Shown: positions 15,793 to 24,997, numbered from the stretch's first letter. The stretch: DNA of 64,000 nucleotides from Nocardioides marmorisolisilvae (GCF_031656915.1 NZ_CP134227.1:992001-1056000), one strand, 5' to 3'. The notes: generated from the sequence alone by a model not told the origin. A program made the numbers and translations.

Positions 15793-17701
15793 CTGCCAGC
15801 CCCTCCCCGACGAGCTCCATGGCCCCCAGATCCAGGTCGGCGTCCTGAGGGAGCTCGTCCTCGTCCTCGCCGAGATACGCCCCGAGGACCCGCGGATCGG
15901 CAGCGACGTCCTTCGGTGCGCCGAGCGCGATCAGTCGCCCCTGGTCCAAGACGGCGACGCGATCCGAGACCGACATGACCAGCGGCATGTCGTGATCGAT
16001 GATCACGACCGTGATACCCAGATCGCGGATCGCCCGGATCACCTTGCTGAACTCGAGCTTCTCCGAGCTGTTCATGCCGGCGGCCGGTTCGTCGAGGAGG
16101 ATCATCTGCGGGTGCGACGCCAACGCTCGGGCCACTTCGAGCCGGCGCTGGTCACCGTACGGAAGCTCGTAGGGCAGCGCCGTCGTCACGTCGCCGAGCC
16201 CCACGAAGGTCATCCAGCCGCGCGCCTCGCGCGACTTGACCACCTCGACCTTGCGAACACGACCCGGGAAGAGCATCACCTTGGCAATCGAGGTTCGCAC
16301 GCTCGCATACATCCCGGCCATGACGTTCTCGTGGGCGCCCATGTCCCTGAAGAGGCGTACGTGTTGGAACGTCCGCGCAAGGCCGAGGTGAGAGATCCGG
16401 TGCGGTGACAGACCCTGGATCGATCGGCCGTTGAACCTGATCGAACCCCTGGTGGGCCTGATCACGCCGGTCACGCAATTGAAGAGTGTCGTCTTGCCGG
16501 CACCATTGGGTCCGATGATGCTGAAGATCTCGCCACGATGGATGTCCAGCGACACCTTGTCGACGCAGACCAAGCCACCGAAGCGCTTCTCGACACCCTC
16601 CAGGGCAAGCAGCGTCTGGTCGCCGTGGGATCGCTCGCCGATCAAAGACATCGCCGGCGAGCCCGGCCTGACGTCTGCGTACTGCCAATCGCGATCAGGC
16701 GGGAGTGCCTTGACCCGTTGGTCGCGACCGCGCGGCCAGAGCCCCTGTGGGCGCAGCAGCATCACGATGATCAGCGCGACCGCGAAGATCAGCAGTCGGT
16801 ACTCGGAGAACTGCCGGAAATACTCCGGGAGGGCGACGATGAGAACGGCCCCGAGGATCACGCCCGGCGTACTCCCGAGCCCGCCGAGGACCACCATAAT
16901 GACCAACAGTCCGGATAGTGTGAACGTGAAGCTGGTCGGCCCGACGATGCCGATCCGGGCGGCGAAGAAGGCACCAGCGAGGCCGGCCCACGCCCCGCCG
17001 AAGACATACGCAACGAGCTTGAGCCGAAGGGTCGGCGTTCCCGTTGCTTCGGCTGCGACCTCATCTTCTCGAATGGCGATCCAGCCGCGTCCCAGCCAAC
17101 TGTTTCCCAGATTGTAGTTGAAGAAGATCGCGACGCCGAGCAGGATGACGCCGAAGACGTAGAACCCGGTATCGGTGTCGATCTTCCACCCGAACGCCGA
17201 CGGCGGCGGGATCGGGAAGATCCCTTCCGGCCCACCGGAGAACGACCAGTTGTTGAAGGCTACGTAGGTCATCTCGCCGAAGCCCAACGTGACGATGGCC
17301 AAGTAGTCGCTGCGAAGCCGCAGGGTCGGATAACCGAGGACGGCCCCGGCGATCCCGGCAGCGACGACAGCCGCCGGCAGGGTCGCGAAGAAGTTCCATT
17401 CGAGCTTGGTCATCAGCAACGCGGCGGTGTAGGACCCGATCGCGAAGAACGCTGCGTATCCGAGGTCGAGGAGACCGGCGTACCCCACCACGACGTTGAG
17501 ACCGAGCCCGAGGATCGCATACGTGACGATGGAGGTGGCGACTGCGAGCGTGTATGCATTGGTCGTCGGCACCACGAGCATGGCCAGCGCAACGACGATC
17601 AGGACCCTGAGCGACACCGGCATGTTGTGTAGCCGATCGCCGACGCCCTGGAGCCGATCCTTGATTCCCGGCCTGATGCTCACGGCGCCAAGACCCTTCA
17701 T
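15773..17701 (-). CDS. fused ABC permease and ATPase (LivM-LivG)
   Basis: 642-residue fusion. The N-terminal half (about residues 20-340) is a LivM permease with many membrane helices and the conserved EDEVAAEATG cytoplasmic loop, a variant of the usual E-(D/N)-x-x-A-A motif. The C-terminal half (about 370-620) is a LivG ATPase with Walker A GPNGAGKTTLFN, the signature region YGDQRRLEVARAL and Walker B MILLDEPAAGMN. The ATG at 17701 shares one base with the stop of livH (TGATG); the longer ORF into livH is rejected. Such LivMG fusions occur in actinobacteria and proteobacteria and keep permease and ATPase in a fixed ratio. Confidence 0.92.
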   Translation of the reverse strand: MKGLGAVSIRPGIKDRLQGVGDRLHNMPVSLRVLIVVALAMLVVPTTNAYTLAVATSIVTYAILGLGLNVVVGYAGLLDLGYAAFFAIGSYTAALLMTKLEWNFFATLPAAVVAAGIAGAVLGYPTLRLRSDYLAIVTLGFGEMTYVAFNNWSFSGGPEGIFPIPPPSAFGWKIDTDTGFYVFGVILLGVAIFFNYNLGNSWLGRGWIAIREDEVAAEATGTPTLRLKLVAYVFGGAWAGLAGAFFAARIGIVGPTSFTFTLSGLLVIMVVLGGLGSTPGVILGAVLIVALPEYFRQFSEYRLLIFAVALIIVMLLRPQGLWPRGRDQRVKALPPDRDWQYADVRPGSPAMSLIGERSHGDQTLLALEGVEKRFGGLVCVDKVSLDIHRGEIFSIIGPNGAGKTTLFNCVTGVIRPTRGSIRFNGRSIQGLSPHRISHLGLARTFQHVRLFRDMGAHENVMAGMYASVRTSIAKVMLFPGRVRKVEVVKSREARGWMTFVGLGDVTTALPYELPYGDQRRLEVARALASHPQMILLDEPAAGMNSSEKLEFSKVIRAIRDLGITVVIIDHDMPLVMSVSDRVAVLDQGRLIALGAPKDVAADPRVLGAYLGEDEDELPQDADLDLGAMELVGEGLADDAAHG

Positions 17702-18603
17702 CACACCCGCTCCACAACGCGCTCGCCGAGAAGCCCAGTCGGCCGGATCACCAGCGTCAGCACGAGAGCTCCGAACACCAGCGCATCGGTCCATCGCCCC
17801 GACACGTAGGCGGAGAAGTACGACGAGAGGAGGCCGATCAACAGACCACCGAGAACGGCTCCGGGAATGTTCCCGATGCCACCGATCACCGCCGCCGTGA
17901 ACGCCTTCAGCCCCAGAAGGAAGCCCATCATGAAGTCGATCTGCGCATAGTAGAGCGCCAACATGATCCCCGAGGCGGACGCGAGCACCGCGCTGAAGAC
18001 GAACGCCAGACGGATCATCCAGTCGACGTTGACACCCATCAACCGCGCAGCGTCATGATCGGACGATAGGGCACGCATCGCCGTACCTGTTGTGGTCTTG
18101 TTCGCAAACCACAGGAGGCCCACCATCAAGATGGCCGAGACGAGCACCAGGACGATCTGCTGGTAGCTCAGCACGACCCCACCGAGGTGGAAGGTCTTGT
18201 CGGGCAGCACAGGCGGATAGGCCTTGGGGATCGGCCCGTACAAGAGGCGTACCCCGTTCTCCAGGAGGAGCGCCATGCCCAGGGCCGTGATGACGATGCC
18301 CAAAGCGGACTTACGGCGGAGCATGGGCCGATACGCGGCCTCGAGAATCACAAGGTTGACGGCCACCGTGCCGACCATCGAGACCGCCAGGGTGACGACC
18401 AAGGCAAGGACCACGGGCATCCCGGCGGCTCCGAGCGTGACCAGGGCCGTATAGCCGAGGAAGGCACCGACCATCGAGAGGTCACCTTGCGCGAAGTTGA
18501 TCATCCGCAAGATGCCGAACACGATCGTGTAGCCGAGCGCAACCAAGGCGAAGAACGAGCCGACCGTCAGGCCGTTGACCGTGTACTGAAGAAACGTCGC
18601 CAT
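17701..18603 (-). CDS. livH: ABC transporter permease, LivH type
   Basis: 300-residue inner-membrane permease of the HAAT importer family. It shows about eight hydrophobic helices, the N-terminal NGLTVGSFFALVALGYTIVFGILRMINFAQGD signature region and the cytoplasmic MRALSSDHDAARLMGV loop that contacts the ATPases. It lies 41 nt after the binding-protein gene and overlaps the next permease gene by one base. Together with LivK, LivMG and LivF the importer is complete. Confidence 0.92.
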   Translation of the reverse strand: MATFLQYTVNGLTVGSFFALVALGYTIVFGILRMINFAQGDLSMVGAFLGYTALVTLGAAGMPVVLALVVTLAVSMVGTVAVNLVILEAAYRPMLRRKSALGIVITALGMALLLENGVRLLYGPIPKAYPPVLPDKTFHLGGVVLSYQQIVLVLVSAILMVGLLWFANKTTTGTAMRALSSDHDAARLMGVNVDWMIRLAFVFSAVLASASGIMLALYYAQIDFMMGFLLGLKAFTAAVIGGIGNIPGAVLGGLLIGLLSSYFSAYVSGRWTDALVFGALVLTLVIRPTGLLGERVVERV

Positions 18604-18644
18604 AAGGCTTCTACCCTGCTTCCAGGTCTCCGTGGGAGTACGAG

Positions 18645-19850
18645 TCAGCCCTCTGCCGTGAGCGGCTTCCAGCCATCGGTGCCGTAGACGTACTTGCCGA
18701 CGAAGGTCTCGGGGTTGCCTTCGACGTGCAGTGCATAGAAGGACGTTGCAGGTCGATCGCCCTTCGCGTCAAACGAGATCGGACCCGTGATGCCGTTGTA
18801 GTGGACTGCATGCAGAGCGGTGTCGAGGTCGGAGGCTCCTGTCTTCCCACCATTGTCCTTGAGCGCTTGGACAAGCGTCATCATGCTGTCGTAGGCCGCC
18901 ACCGCGAAGGCATCGGGCGCGCGCCCGAACTCCTTCTTGAACGCGTTATCGAAAGCGGTCGCCTGGGCGGACTTGATGACGTTCCCGTTGGGGATGCAGA
19001 CGAAGCTCACGCGACTGTCGGTCACCGCAGGCCCTGCCGTCGGGAACAACGCCTCGTTGGTGTCGGAGTCGTTGCCGACGAGCTTGTACTTCTGCCCCAG
19101 GGAGGCCCATTCCTTGATGAGCAAACCGAACTCGGGATACTGACCGGTGAAAACCAGCGCCTCGGCAGGCGTCGTGCCCACCTTCGTCAACGTGGTGGTG
19201 TAGTCCTTCTGCCCCGGCGTGATGGCATCGTCGAAGACGATGTCGAGGCCCAATTGACCTGCCATCTTCTTGATTTGGTTCGCAATGGAGACGCCATAGG
19301 TCGTGCCGTCGCTGACGACTGCAAGCTTGGTGACGCCGAGGACCTTGCGCACGTACTCAGCGATCGCAGGCCCCTGACGGTCATCGCGAGAAGCAACGCG
19401 GAAGATGTTCTTGTATCCCTTCTCCGTGAGCTCGGGCGCACTAGATAAACCCGCCACGAAAGGGACGTTGCCCGCCTGCTCGAGCACTCCGACCTCAGGG
19501 ATCGTTGCGGCAGAGCAATAGCCGCCGACAATGGCGACGACCTTCTGCTGCAGCAGCTTCTGTGCCGCTTGGACCCCAGCCTGAGCGTCGCACTGGTCGT
19601 CTTGCGGAATCACCTTCAGGTCACGGCCCGAGATGCCTCCGGCGTCATTGACCTCCTTCGCGGCCAACTCCGCGGCGTCGGCGGTATCCGTCCCCGACGC
19701 GGCAAGCGACCCACTGAGGGGCGCAGTCACACCGACCAGGATGTCGCCGCTACTCCCGACACTGCCTCCGTCGCCTCCGTTGGAACACCCGAGACACCCA
19801 AGGGCAATCGCGACGAGGACCACTAGACCTTTCGCGTTCCTGCTGTTCAT
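18645..19850 (-). CDS. ABC transporter substrate-binding lipoprotein, LivK type
   Basis: 401-residue periplasmic-binding-fold protein anchored as a lipoprotein. A hydrophobic signal segment ends in CLGCSNGG, where the cysteine is the likely lipid-modified residue, followed by a Gly/Ser linker. DILVGVTAPLSGSLAASGTDTADAAELAAKEVN is the standard opening of type I binding proteins for amino acids and amides. The ATG at 19850 with a GAAAGG box is preferred over the upstream start at 19892, since it places the signal peptide at the N-terminus. First gene of the importer operon; a GntR-type operator is 82 nt upstream. Confidence 0.92.
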   Translation of the reverse strand: MNSRNAKGLVVLVAIALGCLGCSNGGDGGSVGSSGDILVGVTAPLSGSLAASGTDTADAAELAAKEVNDAGGISGRDLKVIPQDDQCDAQAGVQAAQKLLQQKVVAIVGGYCSAATIPEVGVLEQAGNVPFVAGLSSAPELTEKGYKNIFRVASRDDRQGPAIAEYVRKVLGVTKLAVVSDGTTYGVSIANQIKKMAGQLGLDIVFDDAITPGQKDYTTTLTKVGTTPAEALVFTGQYPEFGLLIKEWASLGQKYKLVGNDSDTNEALFPTAGPAVTDSRVSFVCIPNGNVIKSAQATAFDNAFKKEFGRAPDAFAVAAYDSMMTLVQALKDNGGKTGASDLDTALHAVHYNGITGPISFDAKGDRPATSFYALHVEGNPETFVGKYVYGTDGWKPLTAEG

Positions 19851-20235
19851 TGCCGAACCTTTCTCGACGTGCCGGGAGCGTTGCGTCCGCACGAACTATG
19901 CGCGACCGAGTAACTCACACCATATGAGCCGCTGTAGTGAATACTGTAGCCGACTCGCACGACTCGGGCAATCGTCTCGTGCAACTGGCCTCGACTTTGT
20001 CGAGATCGCCTCCCACCGCACACTCCGGCGACCCGTTCTGAGCGGCAAATCGCGTCCCAATCCTGCGCGGCACTACTGCAGCACCCGCTGTAGTACACGC
20101 AGAGCCATGTCGGTGGTCGAGCTGCCGACGACCGTCCGGTCGTGATCTCGGTGGTGCGCCACGGATGTGCACCGCAACCGCTCACCGCCAGCGTGGGGCG
20201 ACGGCCCTGATGGGCACCTGGGTGTGAAGGGGTGC
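19851..20235. other. promoter region between the aldolase gene and the importer operon
   Basis: Intergenic stretch of 385 nt without a supported gene. It holds the importer promoter with its operator at 19932-19949 and, at 20072-20094, an outward-facing pair ACTAC and GTAGT (one side reading CTGTAGT) that may be a decayed or half operator. Short ORFs across it show no recognisable protein. Confidence 0.5.
19932..19949. promoter_or_regulatory. GntR-type operator before the importer operon
   Basis: CTGTAGTGAATACTGTAG, with the same 7-4-7 layout as the site at 7151. It links the importer to the three other units of the island. Confidence 0.65.
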
Positions 20236-21242
20236 TCAGGACGCGGACATCGTCAGTGCGATGTCGACGATCATGTCCTCCTGGCCGCCGACAAGACTGC
20301 GGCGACCGCATTCCATGAGGATCTCGCGGACGTCGACGCCATACCGCTCCGAGGCGACCTCAGCGTGCCGGAGGAACGAGCTGTACACGCCGGCATACCC
20401 AAGGGTGAGGGTCTCCCGGTCGACGCGCACCGGACGGTCCTGAAGAGGTCGGACGACGTCGTCGGCGGCATCCTGCAGCTTGAAGAGGTCACAACGGTGC
20501 TCGAAGCCGGCGAGATTGGCCACCGCGACGAAGGCCTCGATCGGACAGTTGCCGGCACCGGCACCCTGACCGGCCAGCGAGGCGTCGACGCGGAAGACAC
20601 CGTTCTCCACGGCCACCACGGAATTGGCCACCGACATCGAGAGATTCTCGTGGGCGTGGATGCCGATTTCGGTCCCCGGGTCGAGGACATCGCGGTAGGC
20701 ACGGACCCGGGCGGCGACGTCGTTCATTGTCAGCCGACCGCCGGAGTCGGTGACGTAGACGCATTGCGCGCCGTACGACTCCATCAGCTTGGCCTGCTTC
20801 GCCAACTCCCCGGCAGGTGCCATGTGGGAGAGCATAAGGAAGCCCGAGACGTCCATGCCGATATCCCGTGCTGCGGCGATGTGCTGAGCCGAGATGTCCG
20901 CCTCCGTGCAGTGGGTGGCGATCCGGACCGAACGCACGCCGAGCTCGTAGGCCTTCTTCAGCTCGTGGATCGTGCCGACGCCGGGAAGCACAGTGTCGTC
21001 AGCCGCGCCTTCTTCAGCACCGACGCAGCGGCCTCGATCCACACCCAGGCGGTGTGCGATCCCGGGCCGTAGTTGACCGACGACCCAGCCAGACCGTCGC
21101 CGTGGGCGACCTCGATCGCATCCACGCCCGCGTCGTCGAGTGCCATGACGATGCGTTGCACGTCTTCCGGGGTGATCCGGTGGCGTACGGCGTGCACGCC
21201 ATCGCGCAAAGTGACGTCCTGGACGAAGATCGGAGTGCTCAT
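20236..21242 (-). pseudogene. 4-hydroxy-2-oxovalerate aldolase (DmpG family), frameshifted
   Basis: Aldolase of meta-cleavage pathways, which splits 4-hydroxy-2-oxovalerate into pyruvate and acetaldehyde. The N-terminal part (21242 to about 20990) begins [15 protein letters not shown] with the metal-binding Asp; the rest, in another frame, begins [11 protein letters not shown] and includes [19 protein letters not shown] and the C-terminal DmpF-docking domain. The frame breaks at about 20990, where ACTGTGCTT occurs in place of an expected ACTGCTGCTT-like sequence, consistent with one lost base. All other conserved regions are intact, so this is either a recent mutation or a sequencing error. 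It follows the acetaldehyde dehydrogenase remnant with a one-base overlap. Confidence 0.85.
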
Positions 21243-21684
21243 CAGACGGCCTTTCCGGCTGCGATACGTTCCGCGACCTGGATGCCGGCGGAGGTCATGA
21301 TGTCGAGGTTCCCGGCATAAGCCGGCAGGTAGTGGGCGGCTCCCTCGACCTCGAGGAAGACCGACACCTGGTGGGTCGGTCGGCTGCTGCCGTCGACGAG
21401 CAAGGTCTCTACTGGCTGGTCCGCGGCGATCTCGGTGATCTGCACCTTCTGCTTGAGCCGGTAGCCGGGCACGTACGCCGCCACGTCGGCCACCATTTTC
21501 TCTACGGAGGACACGATCTGCTCGTGCAATGCGGGATCGGCCGCATTGACCAGGCAGAACACCGTGTCGCGCATGATCAACGGCGGCTCGGCCGGGTTGA
21601 GAATGATGATCGCCTTGCCCCGCTTGGCTCCGCCGACCTCCACGATCGCCGCCGACGTGGTCTCGGTGAACTCGTCGATATTGG
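21242..21684 (-). pseudogene. acylating acetaldehyde dehydrogenase (DmpF/MhpF), C-terminal fragment
   Basis: C-terminal 147 or so codons of the NAD-dependent acetaldehyde dehydrogenase that channels acetaldehyde from the aldolase to acetyl-CoA. Visible parts are [19 protein letters not shown], then [21 protein letters not shown] and the C-terminal [26 protein letters not shown]. The N-terminal NAD-binding domain and catalytic cysteine are missing, because the frame runs straight into the end of an ISL3 element at 21685. It is therefore an inactivated gene left by IS insertion or by a deletion next to the IS. Confidence 0.88.
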
Positions 21685-22697
21685 GGCTCTCCTGACTGAT
21701 CTGTGGGTCAGTGCCGGCCCGGGAGGGCGGGTCGGTGCCCGCCGAGGGTGAGCATCGCCAGCGCGATCAACGCCTCGGCGGAGTGGAACCCGAACGCCAT
21801 CCTGGTCAGCAGCCGGATCTTGGTGTTGGTCGACTCGATCAGCCCGTTGGACAGGTTGTGCTCGATCGCGGCGAGGATCCGGGAGCGGTGTTTGACGATG
21901 CTCTTCTGCAGCTTCACGAACGCCGAGATCCGGCAGCGTCGCGCCCAGGCGATCCACCGGTCCAGGGCCTCGGCGGCCGCGACGTGGGGTAGCTGGAAGA
22001 CCACCCGCAGGCCTTCCTTGAGCAGGTAGGCGCGATACAGCCGTGGGTCGGTCGCCGCGATCCAGGCCAGTTTGGTCTGCTGGTTCTCGGTGAGGTCCTC
22101 GGGGTTCTTCCACAACGAGTAGCGGGCGCCCTTCAGGGACCTGGCCCGTTCGCTGGCCGGGCGCGGGGGTGCGTCGGCACGAGGACGTCCACGCGGTCGT
22201 TTGGGTTCGGTTCTGGCCTGCTTGCGGGCCTCGTTCCATGCCTCGCGGCGGACCTCATCGAGCGCCTCGGTGGCCCACTTCACCACGTGGAACGGATCGG
22301 CCACCCGGACCGCGTTCGGGCACCGTTCGGCGACGATGGTGTCGATGAAGTCGGCCCCGTCGGCGCTCACGTGGGTGATCTGCTGGCAGCGTTCTTCGCC
22401 GAGGAGATCGAAGAACTGCCCCACGGCAGCGCTGTTGCGTCCCGGCGCCGCCCACACCAGTCGCCGCTGGTCGTGATCAACCACGACCATCAAATACTTG
22501 TGCCCGCGCTTGTAGCTGATCTCGTCGATCCCGATCCGCCGCAGCGATCGTGCTGGATCTCGATGTCGGCCCAGACCCGGGAGATGATCGAGCCCACGGT
22601 GCGCCAGGCGATCCGCATCAGCTCGACCACGCATGACTTCGAGGCCTGGGTCGCCAGCCAGGCCACCTGGTCGCCGCGGGTGGCCTGCCGGGCCCAT
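21685..22697 (-). mobile_element. ISL3-family element, rearranged partial copy
   Basis: Nearly identical to the intact copy at 29400-30835 but damaged. The left terminal repeat GGCTCTCCTGACTGATC starts at 21685. The transposase frame (21708 onward) has lost 10 nt near 22545, which shifts the frame, and the match ends at about 22670. There, 26 nt at 22672-22697 match the intact copy at 30461-30486 in the opposite orientation, so the promoter-proximal third has been deleted with a small inversion. The right terminal repeat is missing, and no target duplication can be read. Confidence 0.85.
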
Positions 22698-22740
22698 GCG
22701 CCTTTTCGCGGAGAGACGCGCTCGGAGCCATGATGACCTC

Positions 22741-22911
22741 ATGAAGGACACATGGACGCTTGAGGAGCTCTTCGACCAGCTCGACGGGTTCGAAGAGGCT
22801 GCCCGTGCAGCCGGACTTGCCGAGAACTCAGTTCGCACCTACGTGGACAGATCGCGATTCTTTGTCCGATGGCTGGCCGGCGACTTCGCCTTCCGAGGAC
22901 CAAACCGCTAA
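22741..22911 (+). CDS. small protein resembling the N-terminal SAM-like domain of tyrosine integrases
   Basis: 56-residue ORF starting MKDTWTLEELF and containing GLAENSVRTYVDRSRFFVRWL, a helical stretch like the core-binding domain of tyrosine recombinases. It stops after the RGPN-type end, where similar small actinobacterial proteins also end, so it may be complete and not a fragment. A short upstream frame extension exists, but ATG at 22741 is the natural start. It has no catalytic domain. Role unknown; it lies in a decayed region. Confidence 0.4.
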   Translation: MKDTWTLEELFDQLDGFEEAARAAGLAENSVRTYVDRSRFFVRWLAGDFAFRGPNR

Positions 22912-23078
22912 CCCTTGCGTCGACGCCAACCGAGGCCCATGAAGGGCAGGCGCGGCGCCACGTGTCCCTTCGCGGCGGAAAACGCACCCGGCGTTTCCGG
23001 TATGGAGAGGGCTCGGACGTCGGGGAGCGGCCGGATCCGCACGACACGACGCCGCCTTTCGATGGCAAGGTGGTGGGC

Positions 23079-23575
23079 ATGCCGACCAAGGTTTCCCAGT
23101 TACAGATGAGCATTGTGGACGAGTACGCCGCTGATCTTGGCCTCGAAGCCAAGCCGGCATATATCTCAGGCGCTCCCATAAGACCTCTCCCGCCTTTGGA
23201 CGTCGGCACCGACTCGGTAATGATCGTGGGGGCCTATCCGTCAGTACGTTTTGGGGTCATCTCAGGCATCCGCGACGTTCCCATCGGCGATAACACGGGC
23301 CCGTTCGAGCCCCGAGCGCTACTTCGATGGCAGCGCGTTCGAAGCCAGGCTTCTGCAGACGAGCTGCGGGACTTGTCCTTCGATCCCCCTGGTCTGGACC
23401 GAGCTAAACCTCGATCCCCCGACGGGTTATCGGGGTGAGCGCGTCGTGAAGTGCGAATGCCCTTACGTGCTGGGCAATCTGTCTTCTCTAGGGACCGATT
23501 TCCACCATCACGAAGGGCATCTCGTAGGTGCAACTTCGCCACACGTCTCGGGCGACCCCAGCGGTCTTCGGTGAT
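23079..23575 (+). pseudogene. uracil-DNA-glycosylase-like protein, decayed
   Basis: The frame from ATG at 23079 carries DSVMIVGAYPSVRFG and IRDVPIGDNTGPFEP, after which the similarity jumps to a second frame (ERYFDGSAFE), returns to the first (ASADELRDLSFDPPGLDRAK) and jumps again (KCECPYVLGN). This order resembles bacterial uracil-DNA-glycosylase-superfamily proteins with a GAYPS active-site strand and an ERYFDGSRVR loop. At least two indels, one of them an extra C near 23312, break it, and the end merges with a transposase remnant. Identity is from motif memory only and moderately uncertain. Confidence 0.4.
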
Positions 23576-23965
23576 CCGAATCTCGTGTCTTCGGCCGGGC
23601 TGGTCCCGGTGATCGCGTTGTCCCGGTCAGCGGGACTTGCCGAGCTGGCTGCCACGCGTCTGACCGTGCCGACCGACAAAGGCTCGAACGCCGGGCTGAA
23701 GGTGACATCGCCGGCCGCTGGGATGGTCGCCGGCGCGGACTCCATCGATGACATGGGCCTGCTTTGTCACGGCGGGATGGCCGCGTTCGCGAACGCCTAC
23801 TTGCCCTCGACGCTGTGCTCATTCCTCCGGACGTTCACCTTCGGCCACGTACGTCACCTCGACGCGGTCTCTTCCAGGTTCCTGACCCGCCTGGCCGCCC
23901 AGGCGCTGATCGCTGCATCCTTCGGCGAGCGGGTGATGGTCGACATCGAACGACACCATCACAAC
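23528..23965 (+). pseudogene. IS1380-type transposase, N-terminal remnant
   Basis: The frame aligns by eye with the first third of the intact IS1380 transposase at 35931-37259: NLVSSAGLVPVIAL against NLVPNAGLLPAAVL, AGADSIDDMGLL against AGGDSIDDTALL, and RHLDAVSSRFLTRL against RQLDAVSRELLARL. The catalytic aspartates and the rest of the protein are absent. It comes from a different, more diverged member than the intact copy. Confidence 0.7.
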
Positions 23966-24080
23966 GATCAACCCGGAACGACCTGGCAGCAAGGCCAGCC
24001 GGACAGCCACGCCCACTCCAGCCGCAATCCGCCATCAGCGAAGCCGCCGACTCAGGCCCGGCTCATCGGTGGATCGAGGC

Positions 24081-24503
24081 TTAGCGGTGGCCCTCGCCCA
24101 ACGTGTAGCCGTTGCCGCTGGATGAGGCAACGGACTGATACTCAAATTCGTATGCCTGTCCGTGCGGATCGACGAACCGGAAGCGGTACGGCTCGTCCAC
24201 CAGGTAGATCCAATGCGAGACGTCCCACGCGACCATGAACGGAGGGTGAGCCGGAGCGCCAGGGCTGGCGTTGGGGAATACTCGAGCGGCGACGCTTGGA
24301 TCCCCGCTTCGAAGGTCGTGCCAGATGGAAAGGTCGGGCGTGCTCCAGTTGAGGTAGCTATCACCGATCATGGCATCGAGCCGGAGCCATCTGCCGGCTC
24401 GGTCGTCGTCGACTTCGAGGAACCATCCAGGCGCCTCCTGATCGGTCGATGCGAGCATGAACACGTCGGAGTACGCAGTGCGCACAAAGACGGTGAAGCT
24501 CAT
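24081..24503 (-). CDS. hypothetical protein
   Basis: 140-residue acidic, aromatic-rich protein without signal peptide or membrane segment. It contains several Trp and Tyr positions (PGWFLEVDDD, HWIYLVDEPYRFRFVDPHG) and no family I recognise. The start ATG lacks a strong ribosome site. It stands alone among decayed genes, convergent with the transposase remnant, and codon use looks normal for the window. It may be an intact cargo gene or the survivor of a lost operon. Confidence 0.5.
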   Translation of the reverse strand: MSFTVFVRTAYSDVFMLASTDQEAPGWFLEVDDDRAGRWLRLDAMIGDSYLNWSTPDLSIWHDLRSGDPSVAARVFPNASPGAPAHPPFMVAWDVSHWIYLVDEPYRFRFVDPHGQAYEFEYQSVASSSGNGYTLGEGHR

Positions 24504-24588
24504 GCGCGATGTCTATCGGTTTCTACCGACATGTCAAACTGCCAGGGTTCGGGCTTCTGGGCCGACACGTCGGGCGCACCTCCTGGGC

Positions 24589-24880
24589 ATGAGACTCGCA
24601 CCCGGCCTCTTGTCCACCGTCGGCCCCGACTTCGGCACGGTCGGCGGATCGGGTGCCCTGCGTCCGATCGTCGGCGCACTCCTGACCTACGGACTGCCCA
24701 TCGCCGTACTGATTTGATCGTCTGCTCCGCGACATGGGCACTCGCATCCCATTCCGGCAGTTGGCACGGGGCAGAAGGCCAAGACCGGGCTCTTCGTCGC
24801 TCTCAGCGGCGCCGAGCTCACCGGCGTCGCGCTGACGTGAGCGAACTGGATACTGGGCAATCACGGCGGCACCCGAATTT
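24589..24880 (+). pseudogene. small conjugation-type membrane protein (DUF6112-like), decayed
   Basis: ATG at 24589 begins a frame with PDFGTVGGSGALRPIVGALLTYGLPIAVLI, then stops at 24717. The next segment, LIVCSATWALASHSGSWH, is in another frame and the next, QKAKTGLFVALSGAELTGVALT, in a third, where a TGA stands in place of an expected Trp codon before ANWILGNHGGT. Put together this gives a two-helix protein like the small membrane protein found in actinobacterial conjugative elements. At least two indels and one nonsense change are present. Confidence 0.5.
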
Positions 24881-24997
24881 GCGCTTGGGAGGTCGAAGGG
24901 CCGTGTTCTAGATATGGTCAGAGGTGGTCGGCTCAGCTCAGTACGTCTGGGTGACCCCCTGTACATGCGGCGGTACCGATAGGCGACGGAGGTGCTC

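Noticed and set aside
20072-20094. possible fifth GntR operator (ACTAC ... CTGTAGT)
   Set aside because: The arms face outward and do not fit the 7-4-7 spacing of the other sites; no gene start is nearby in either direction.
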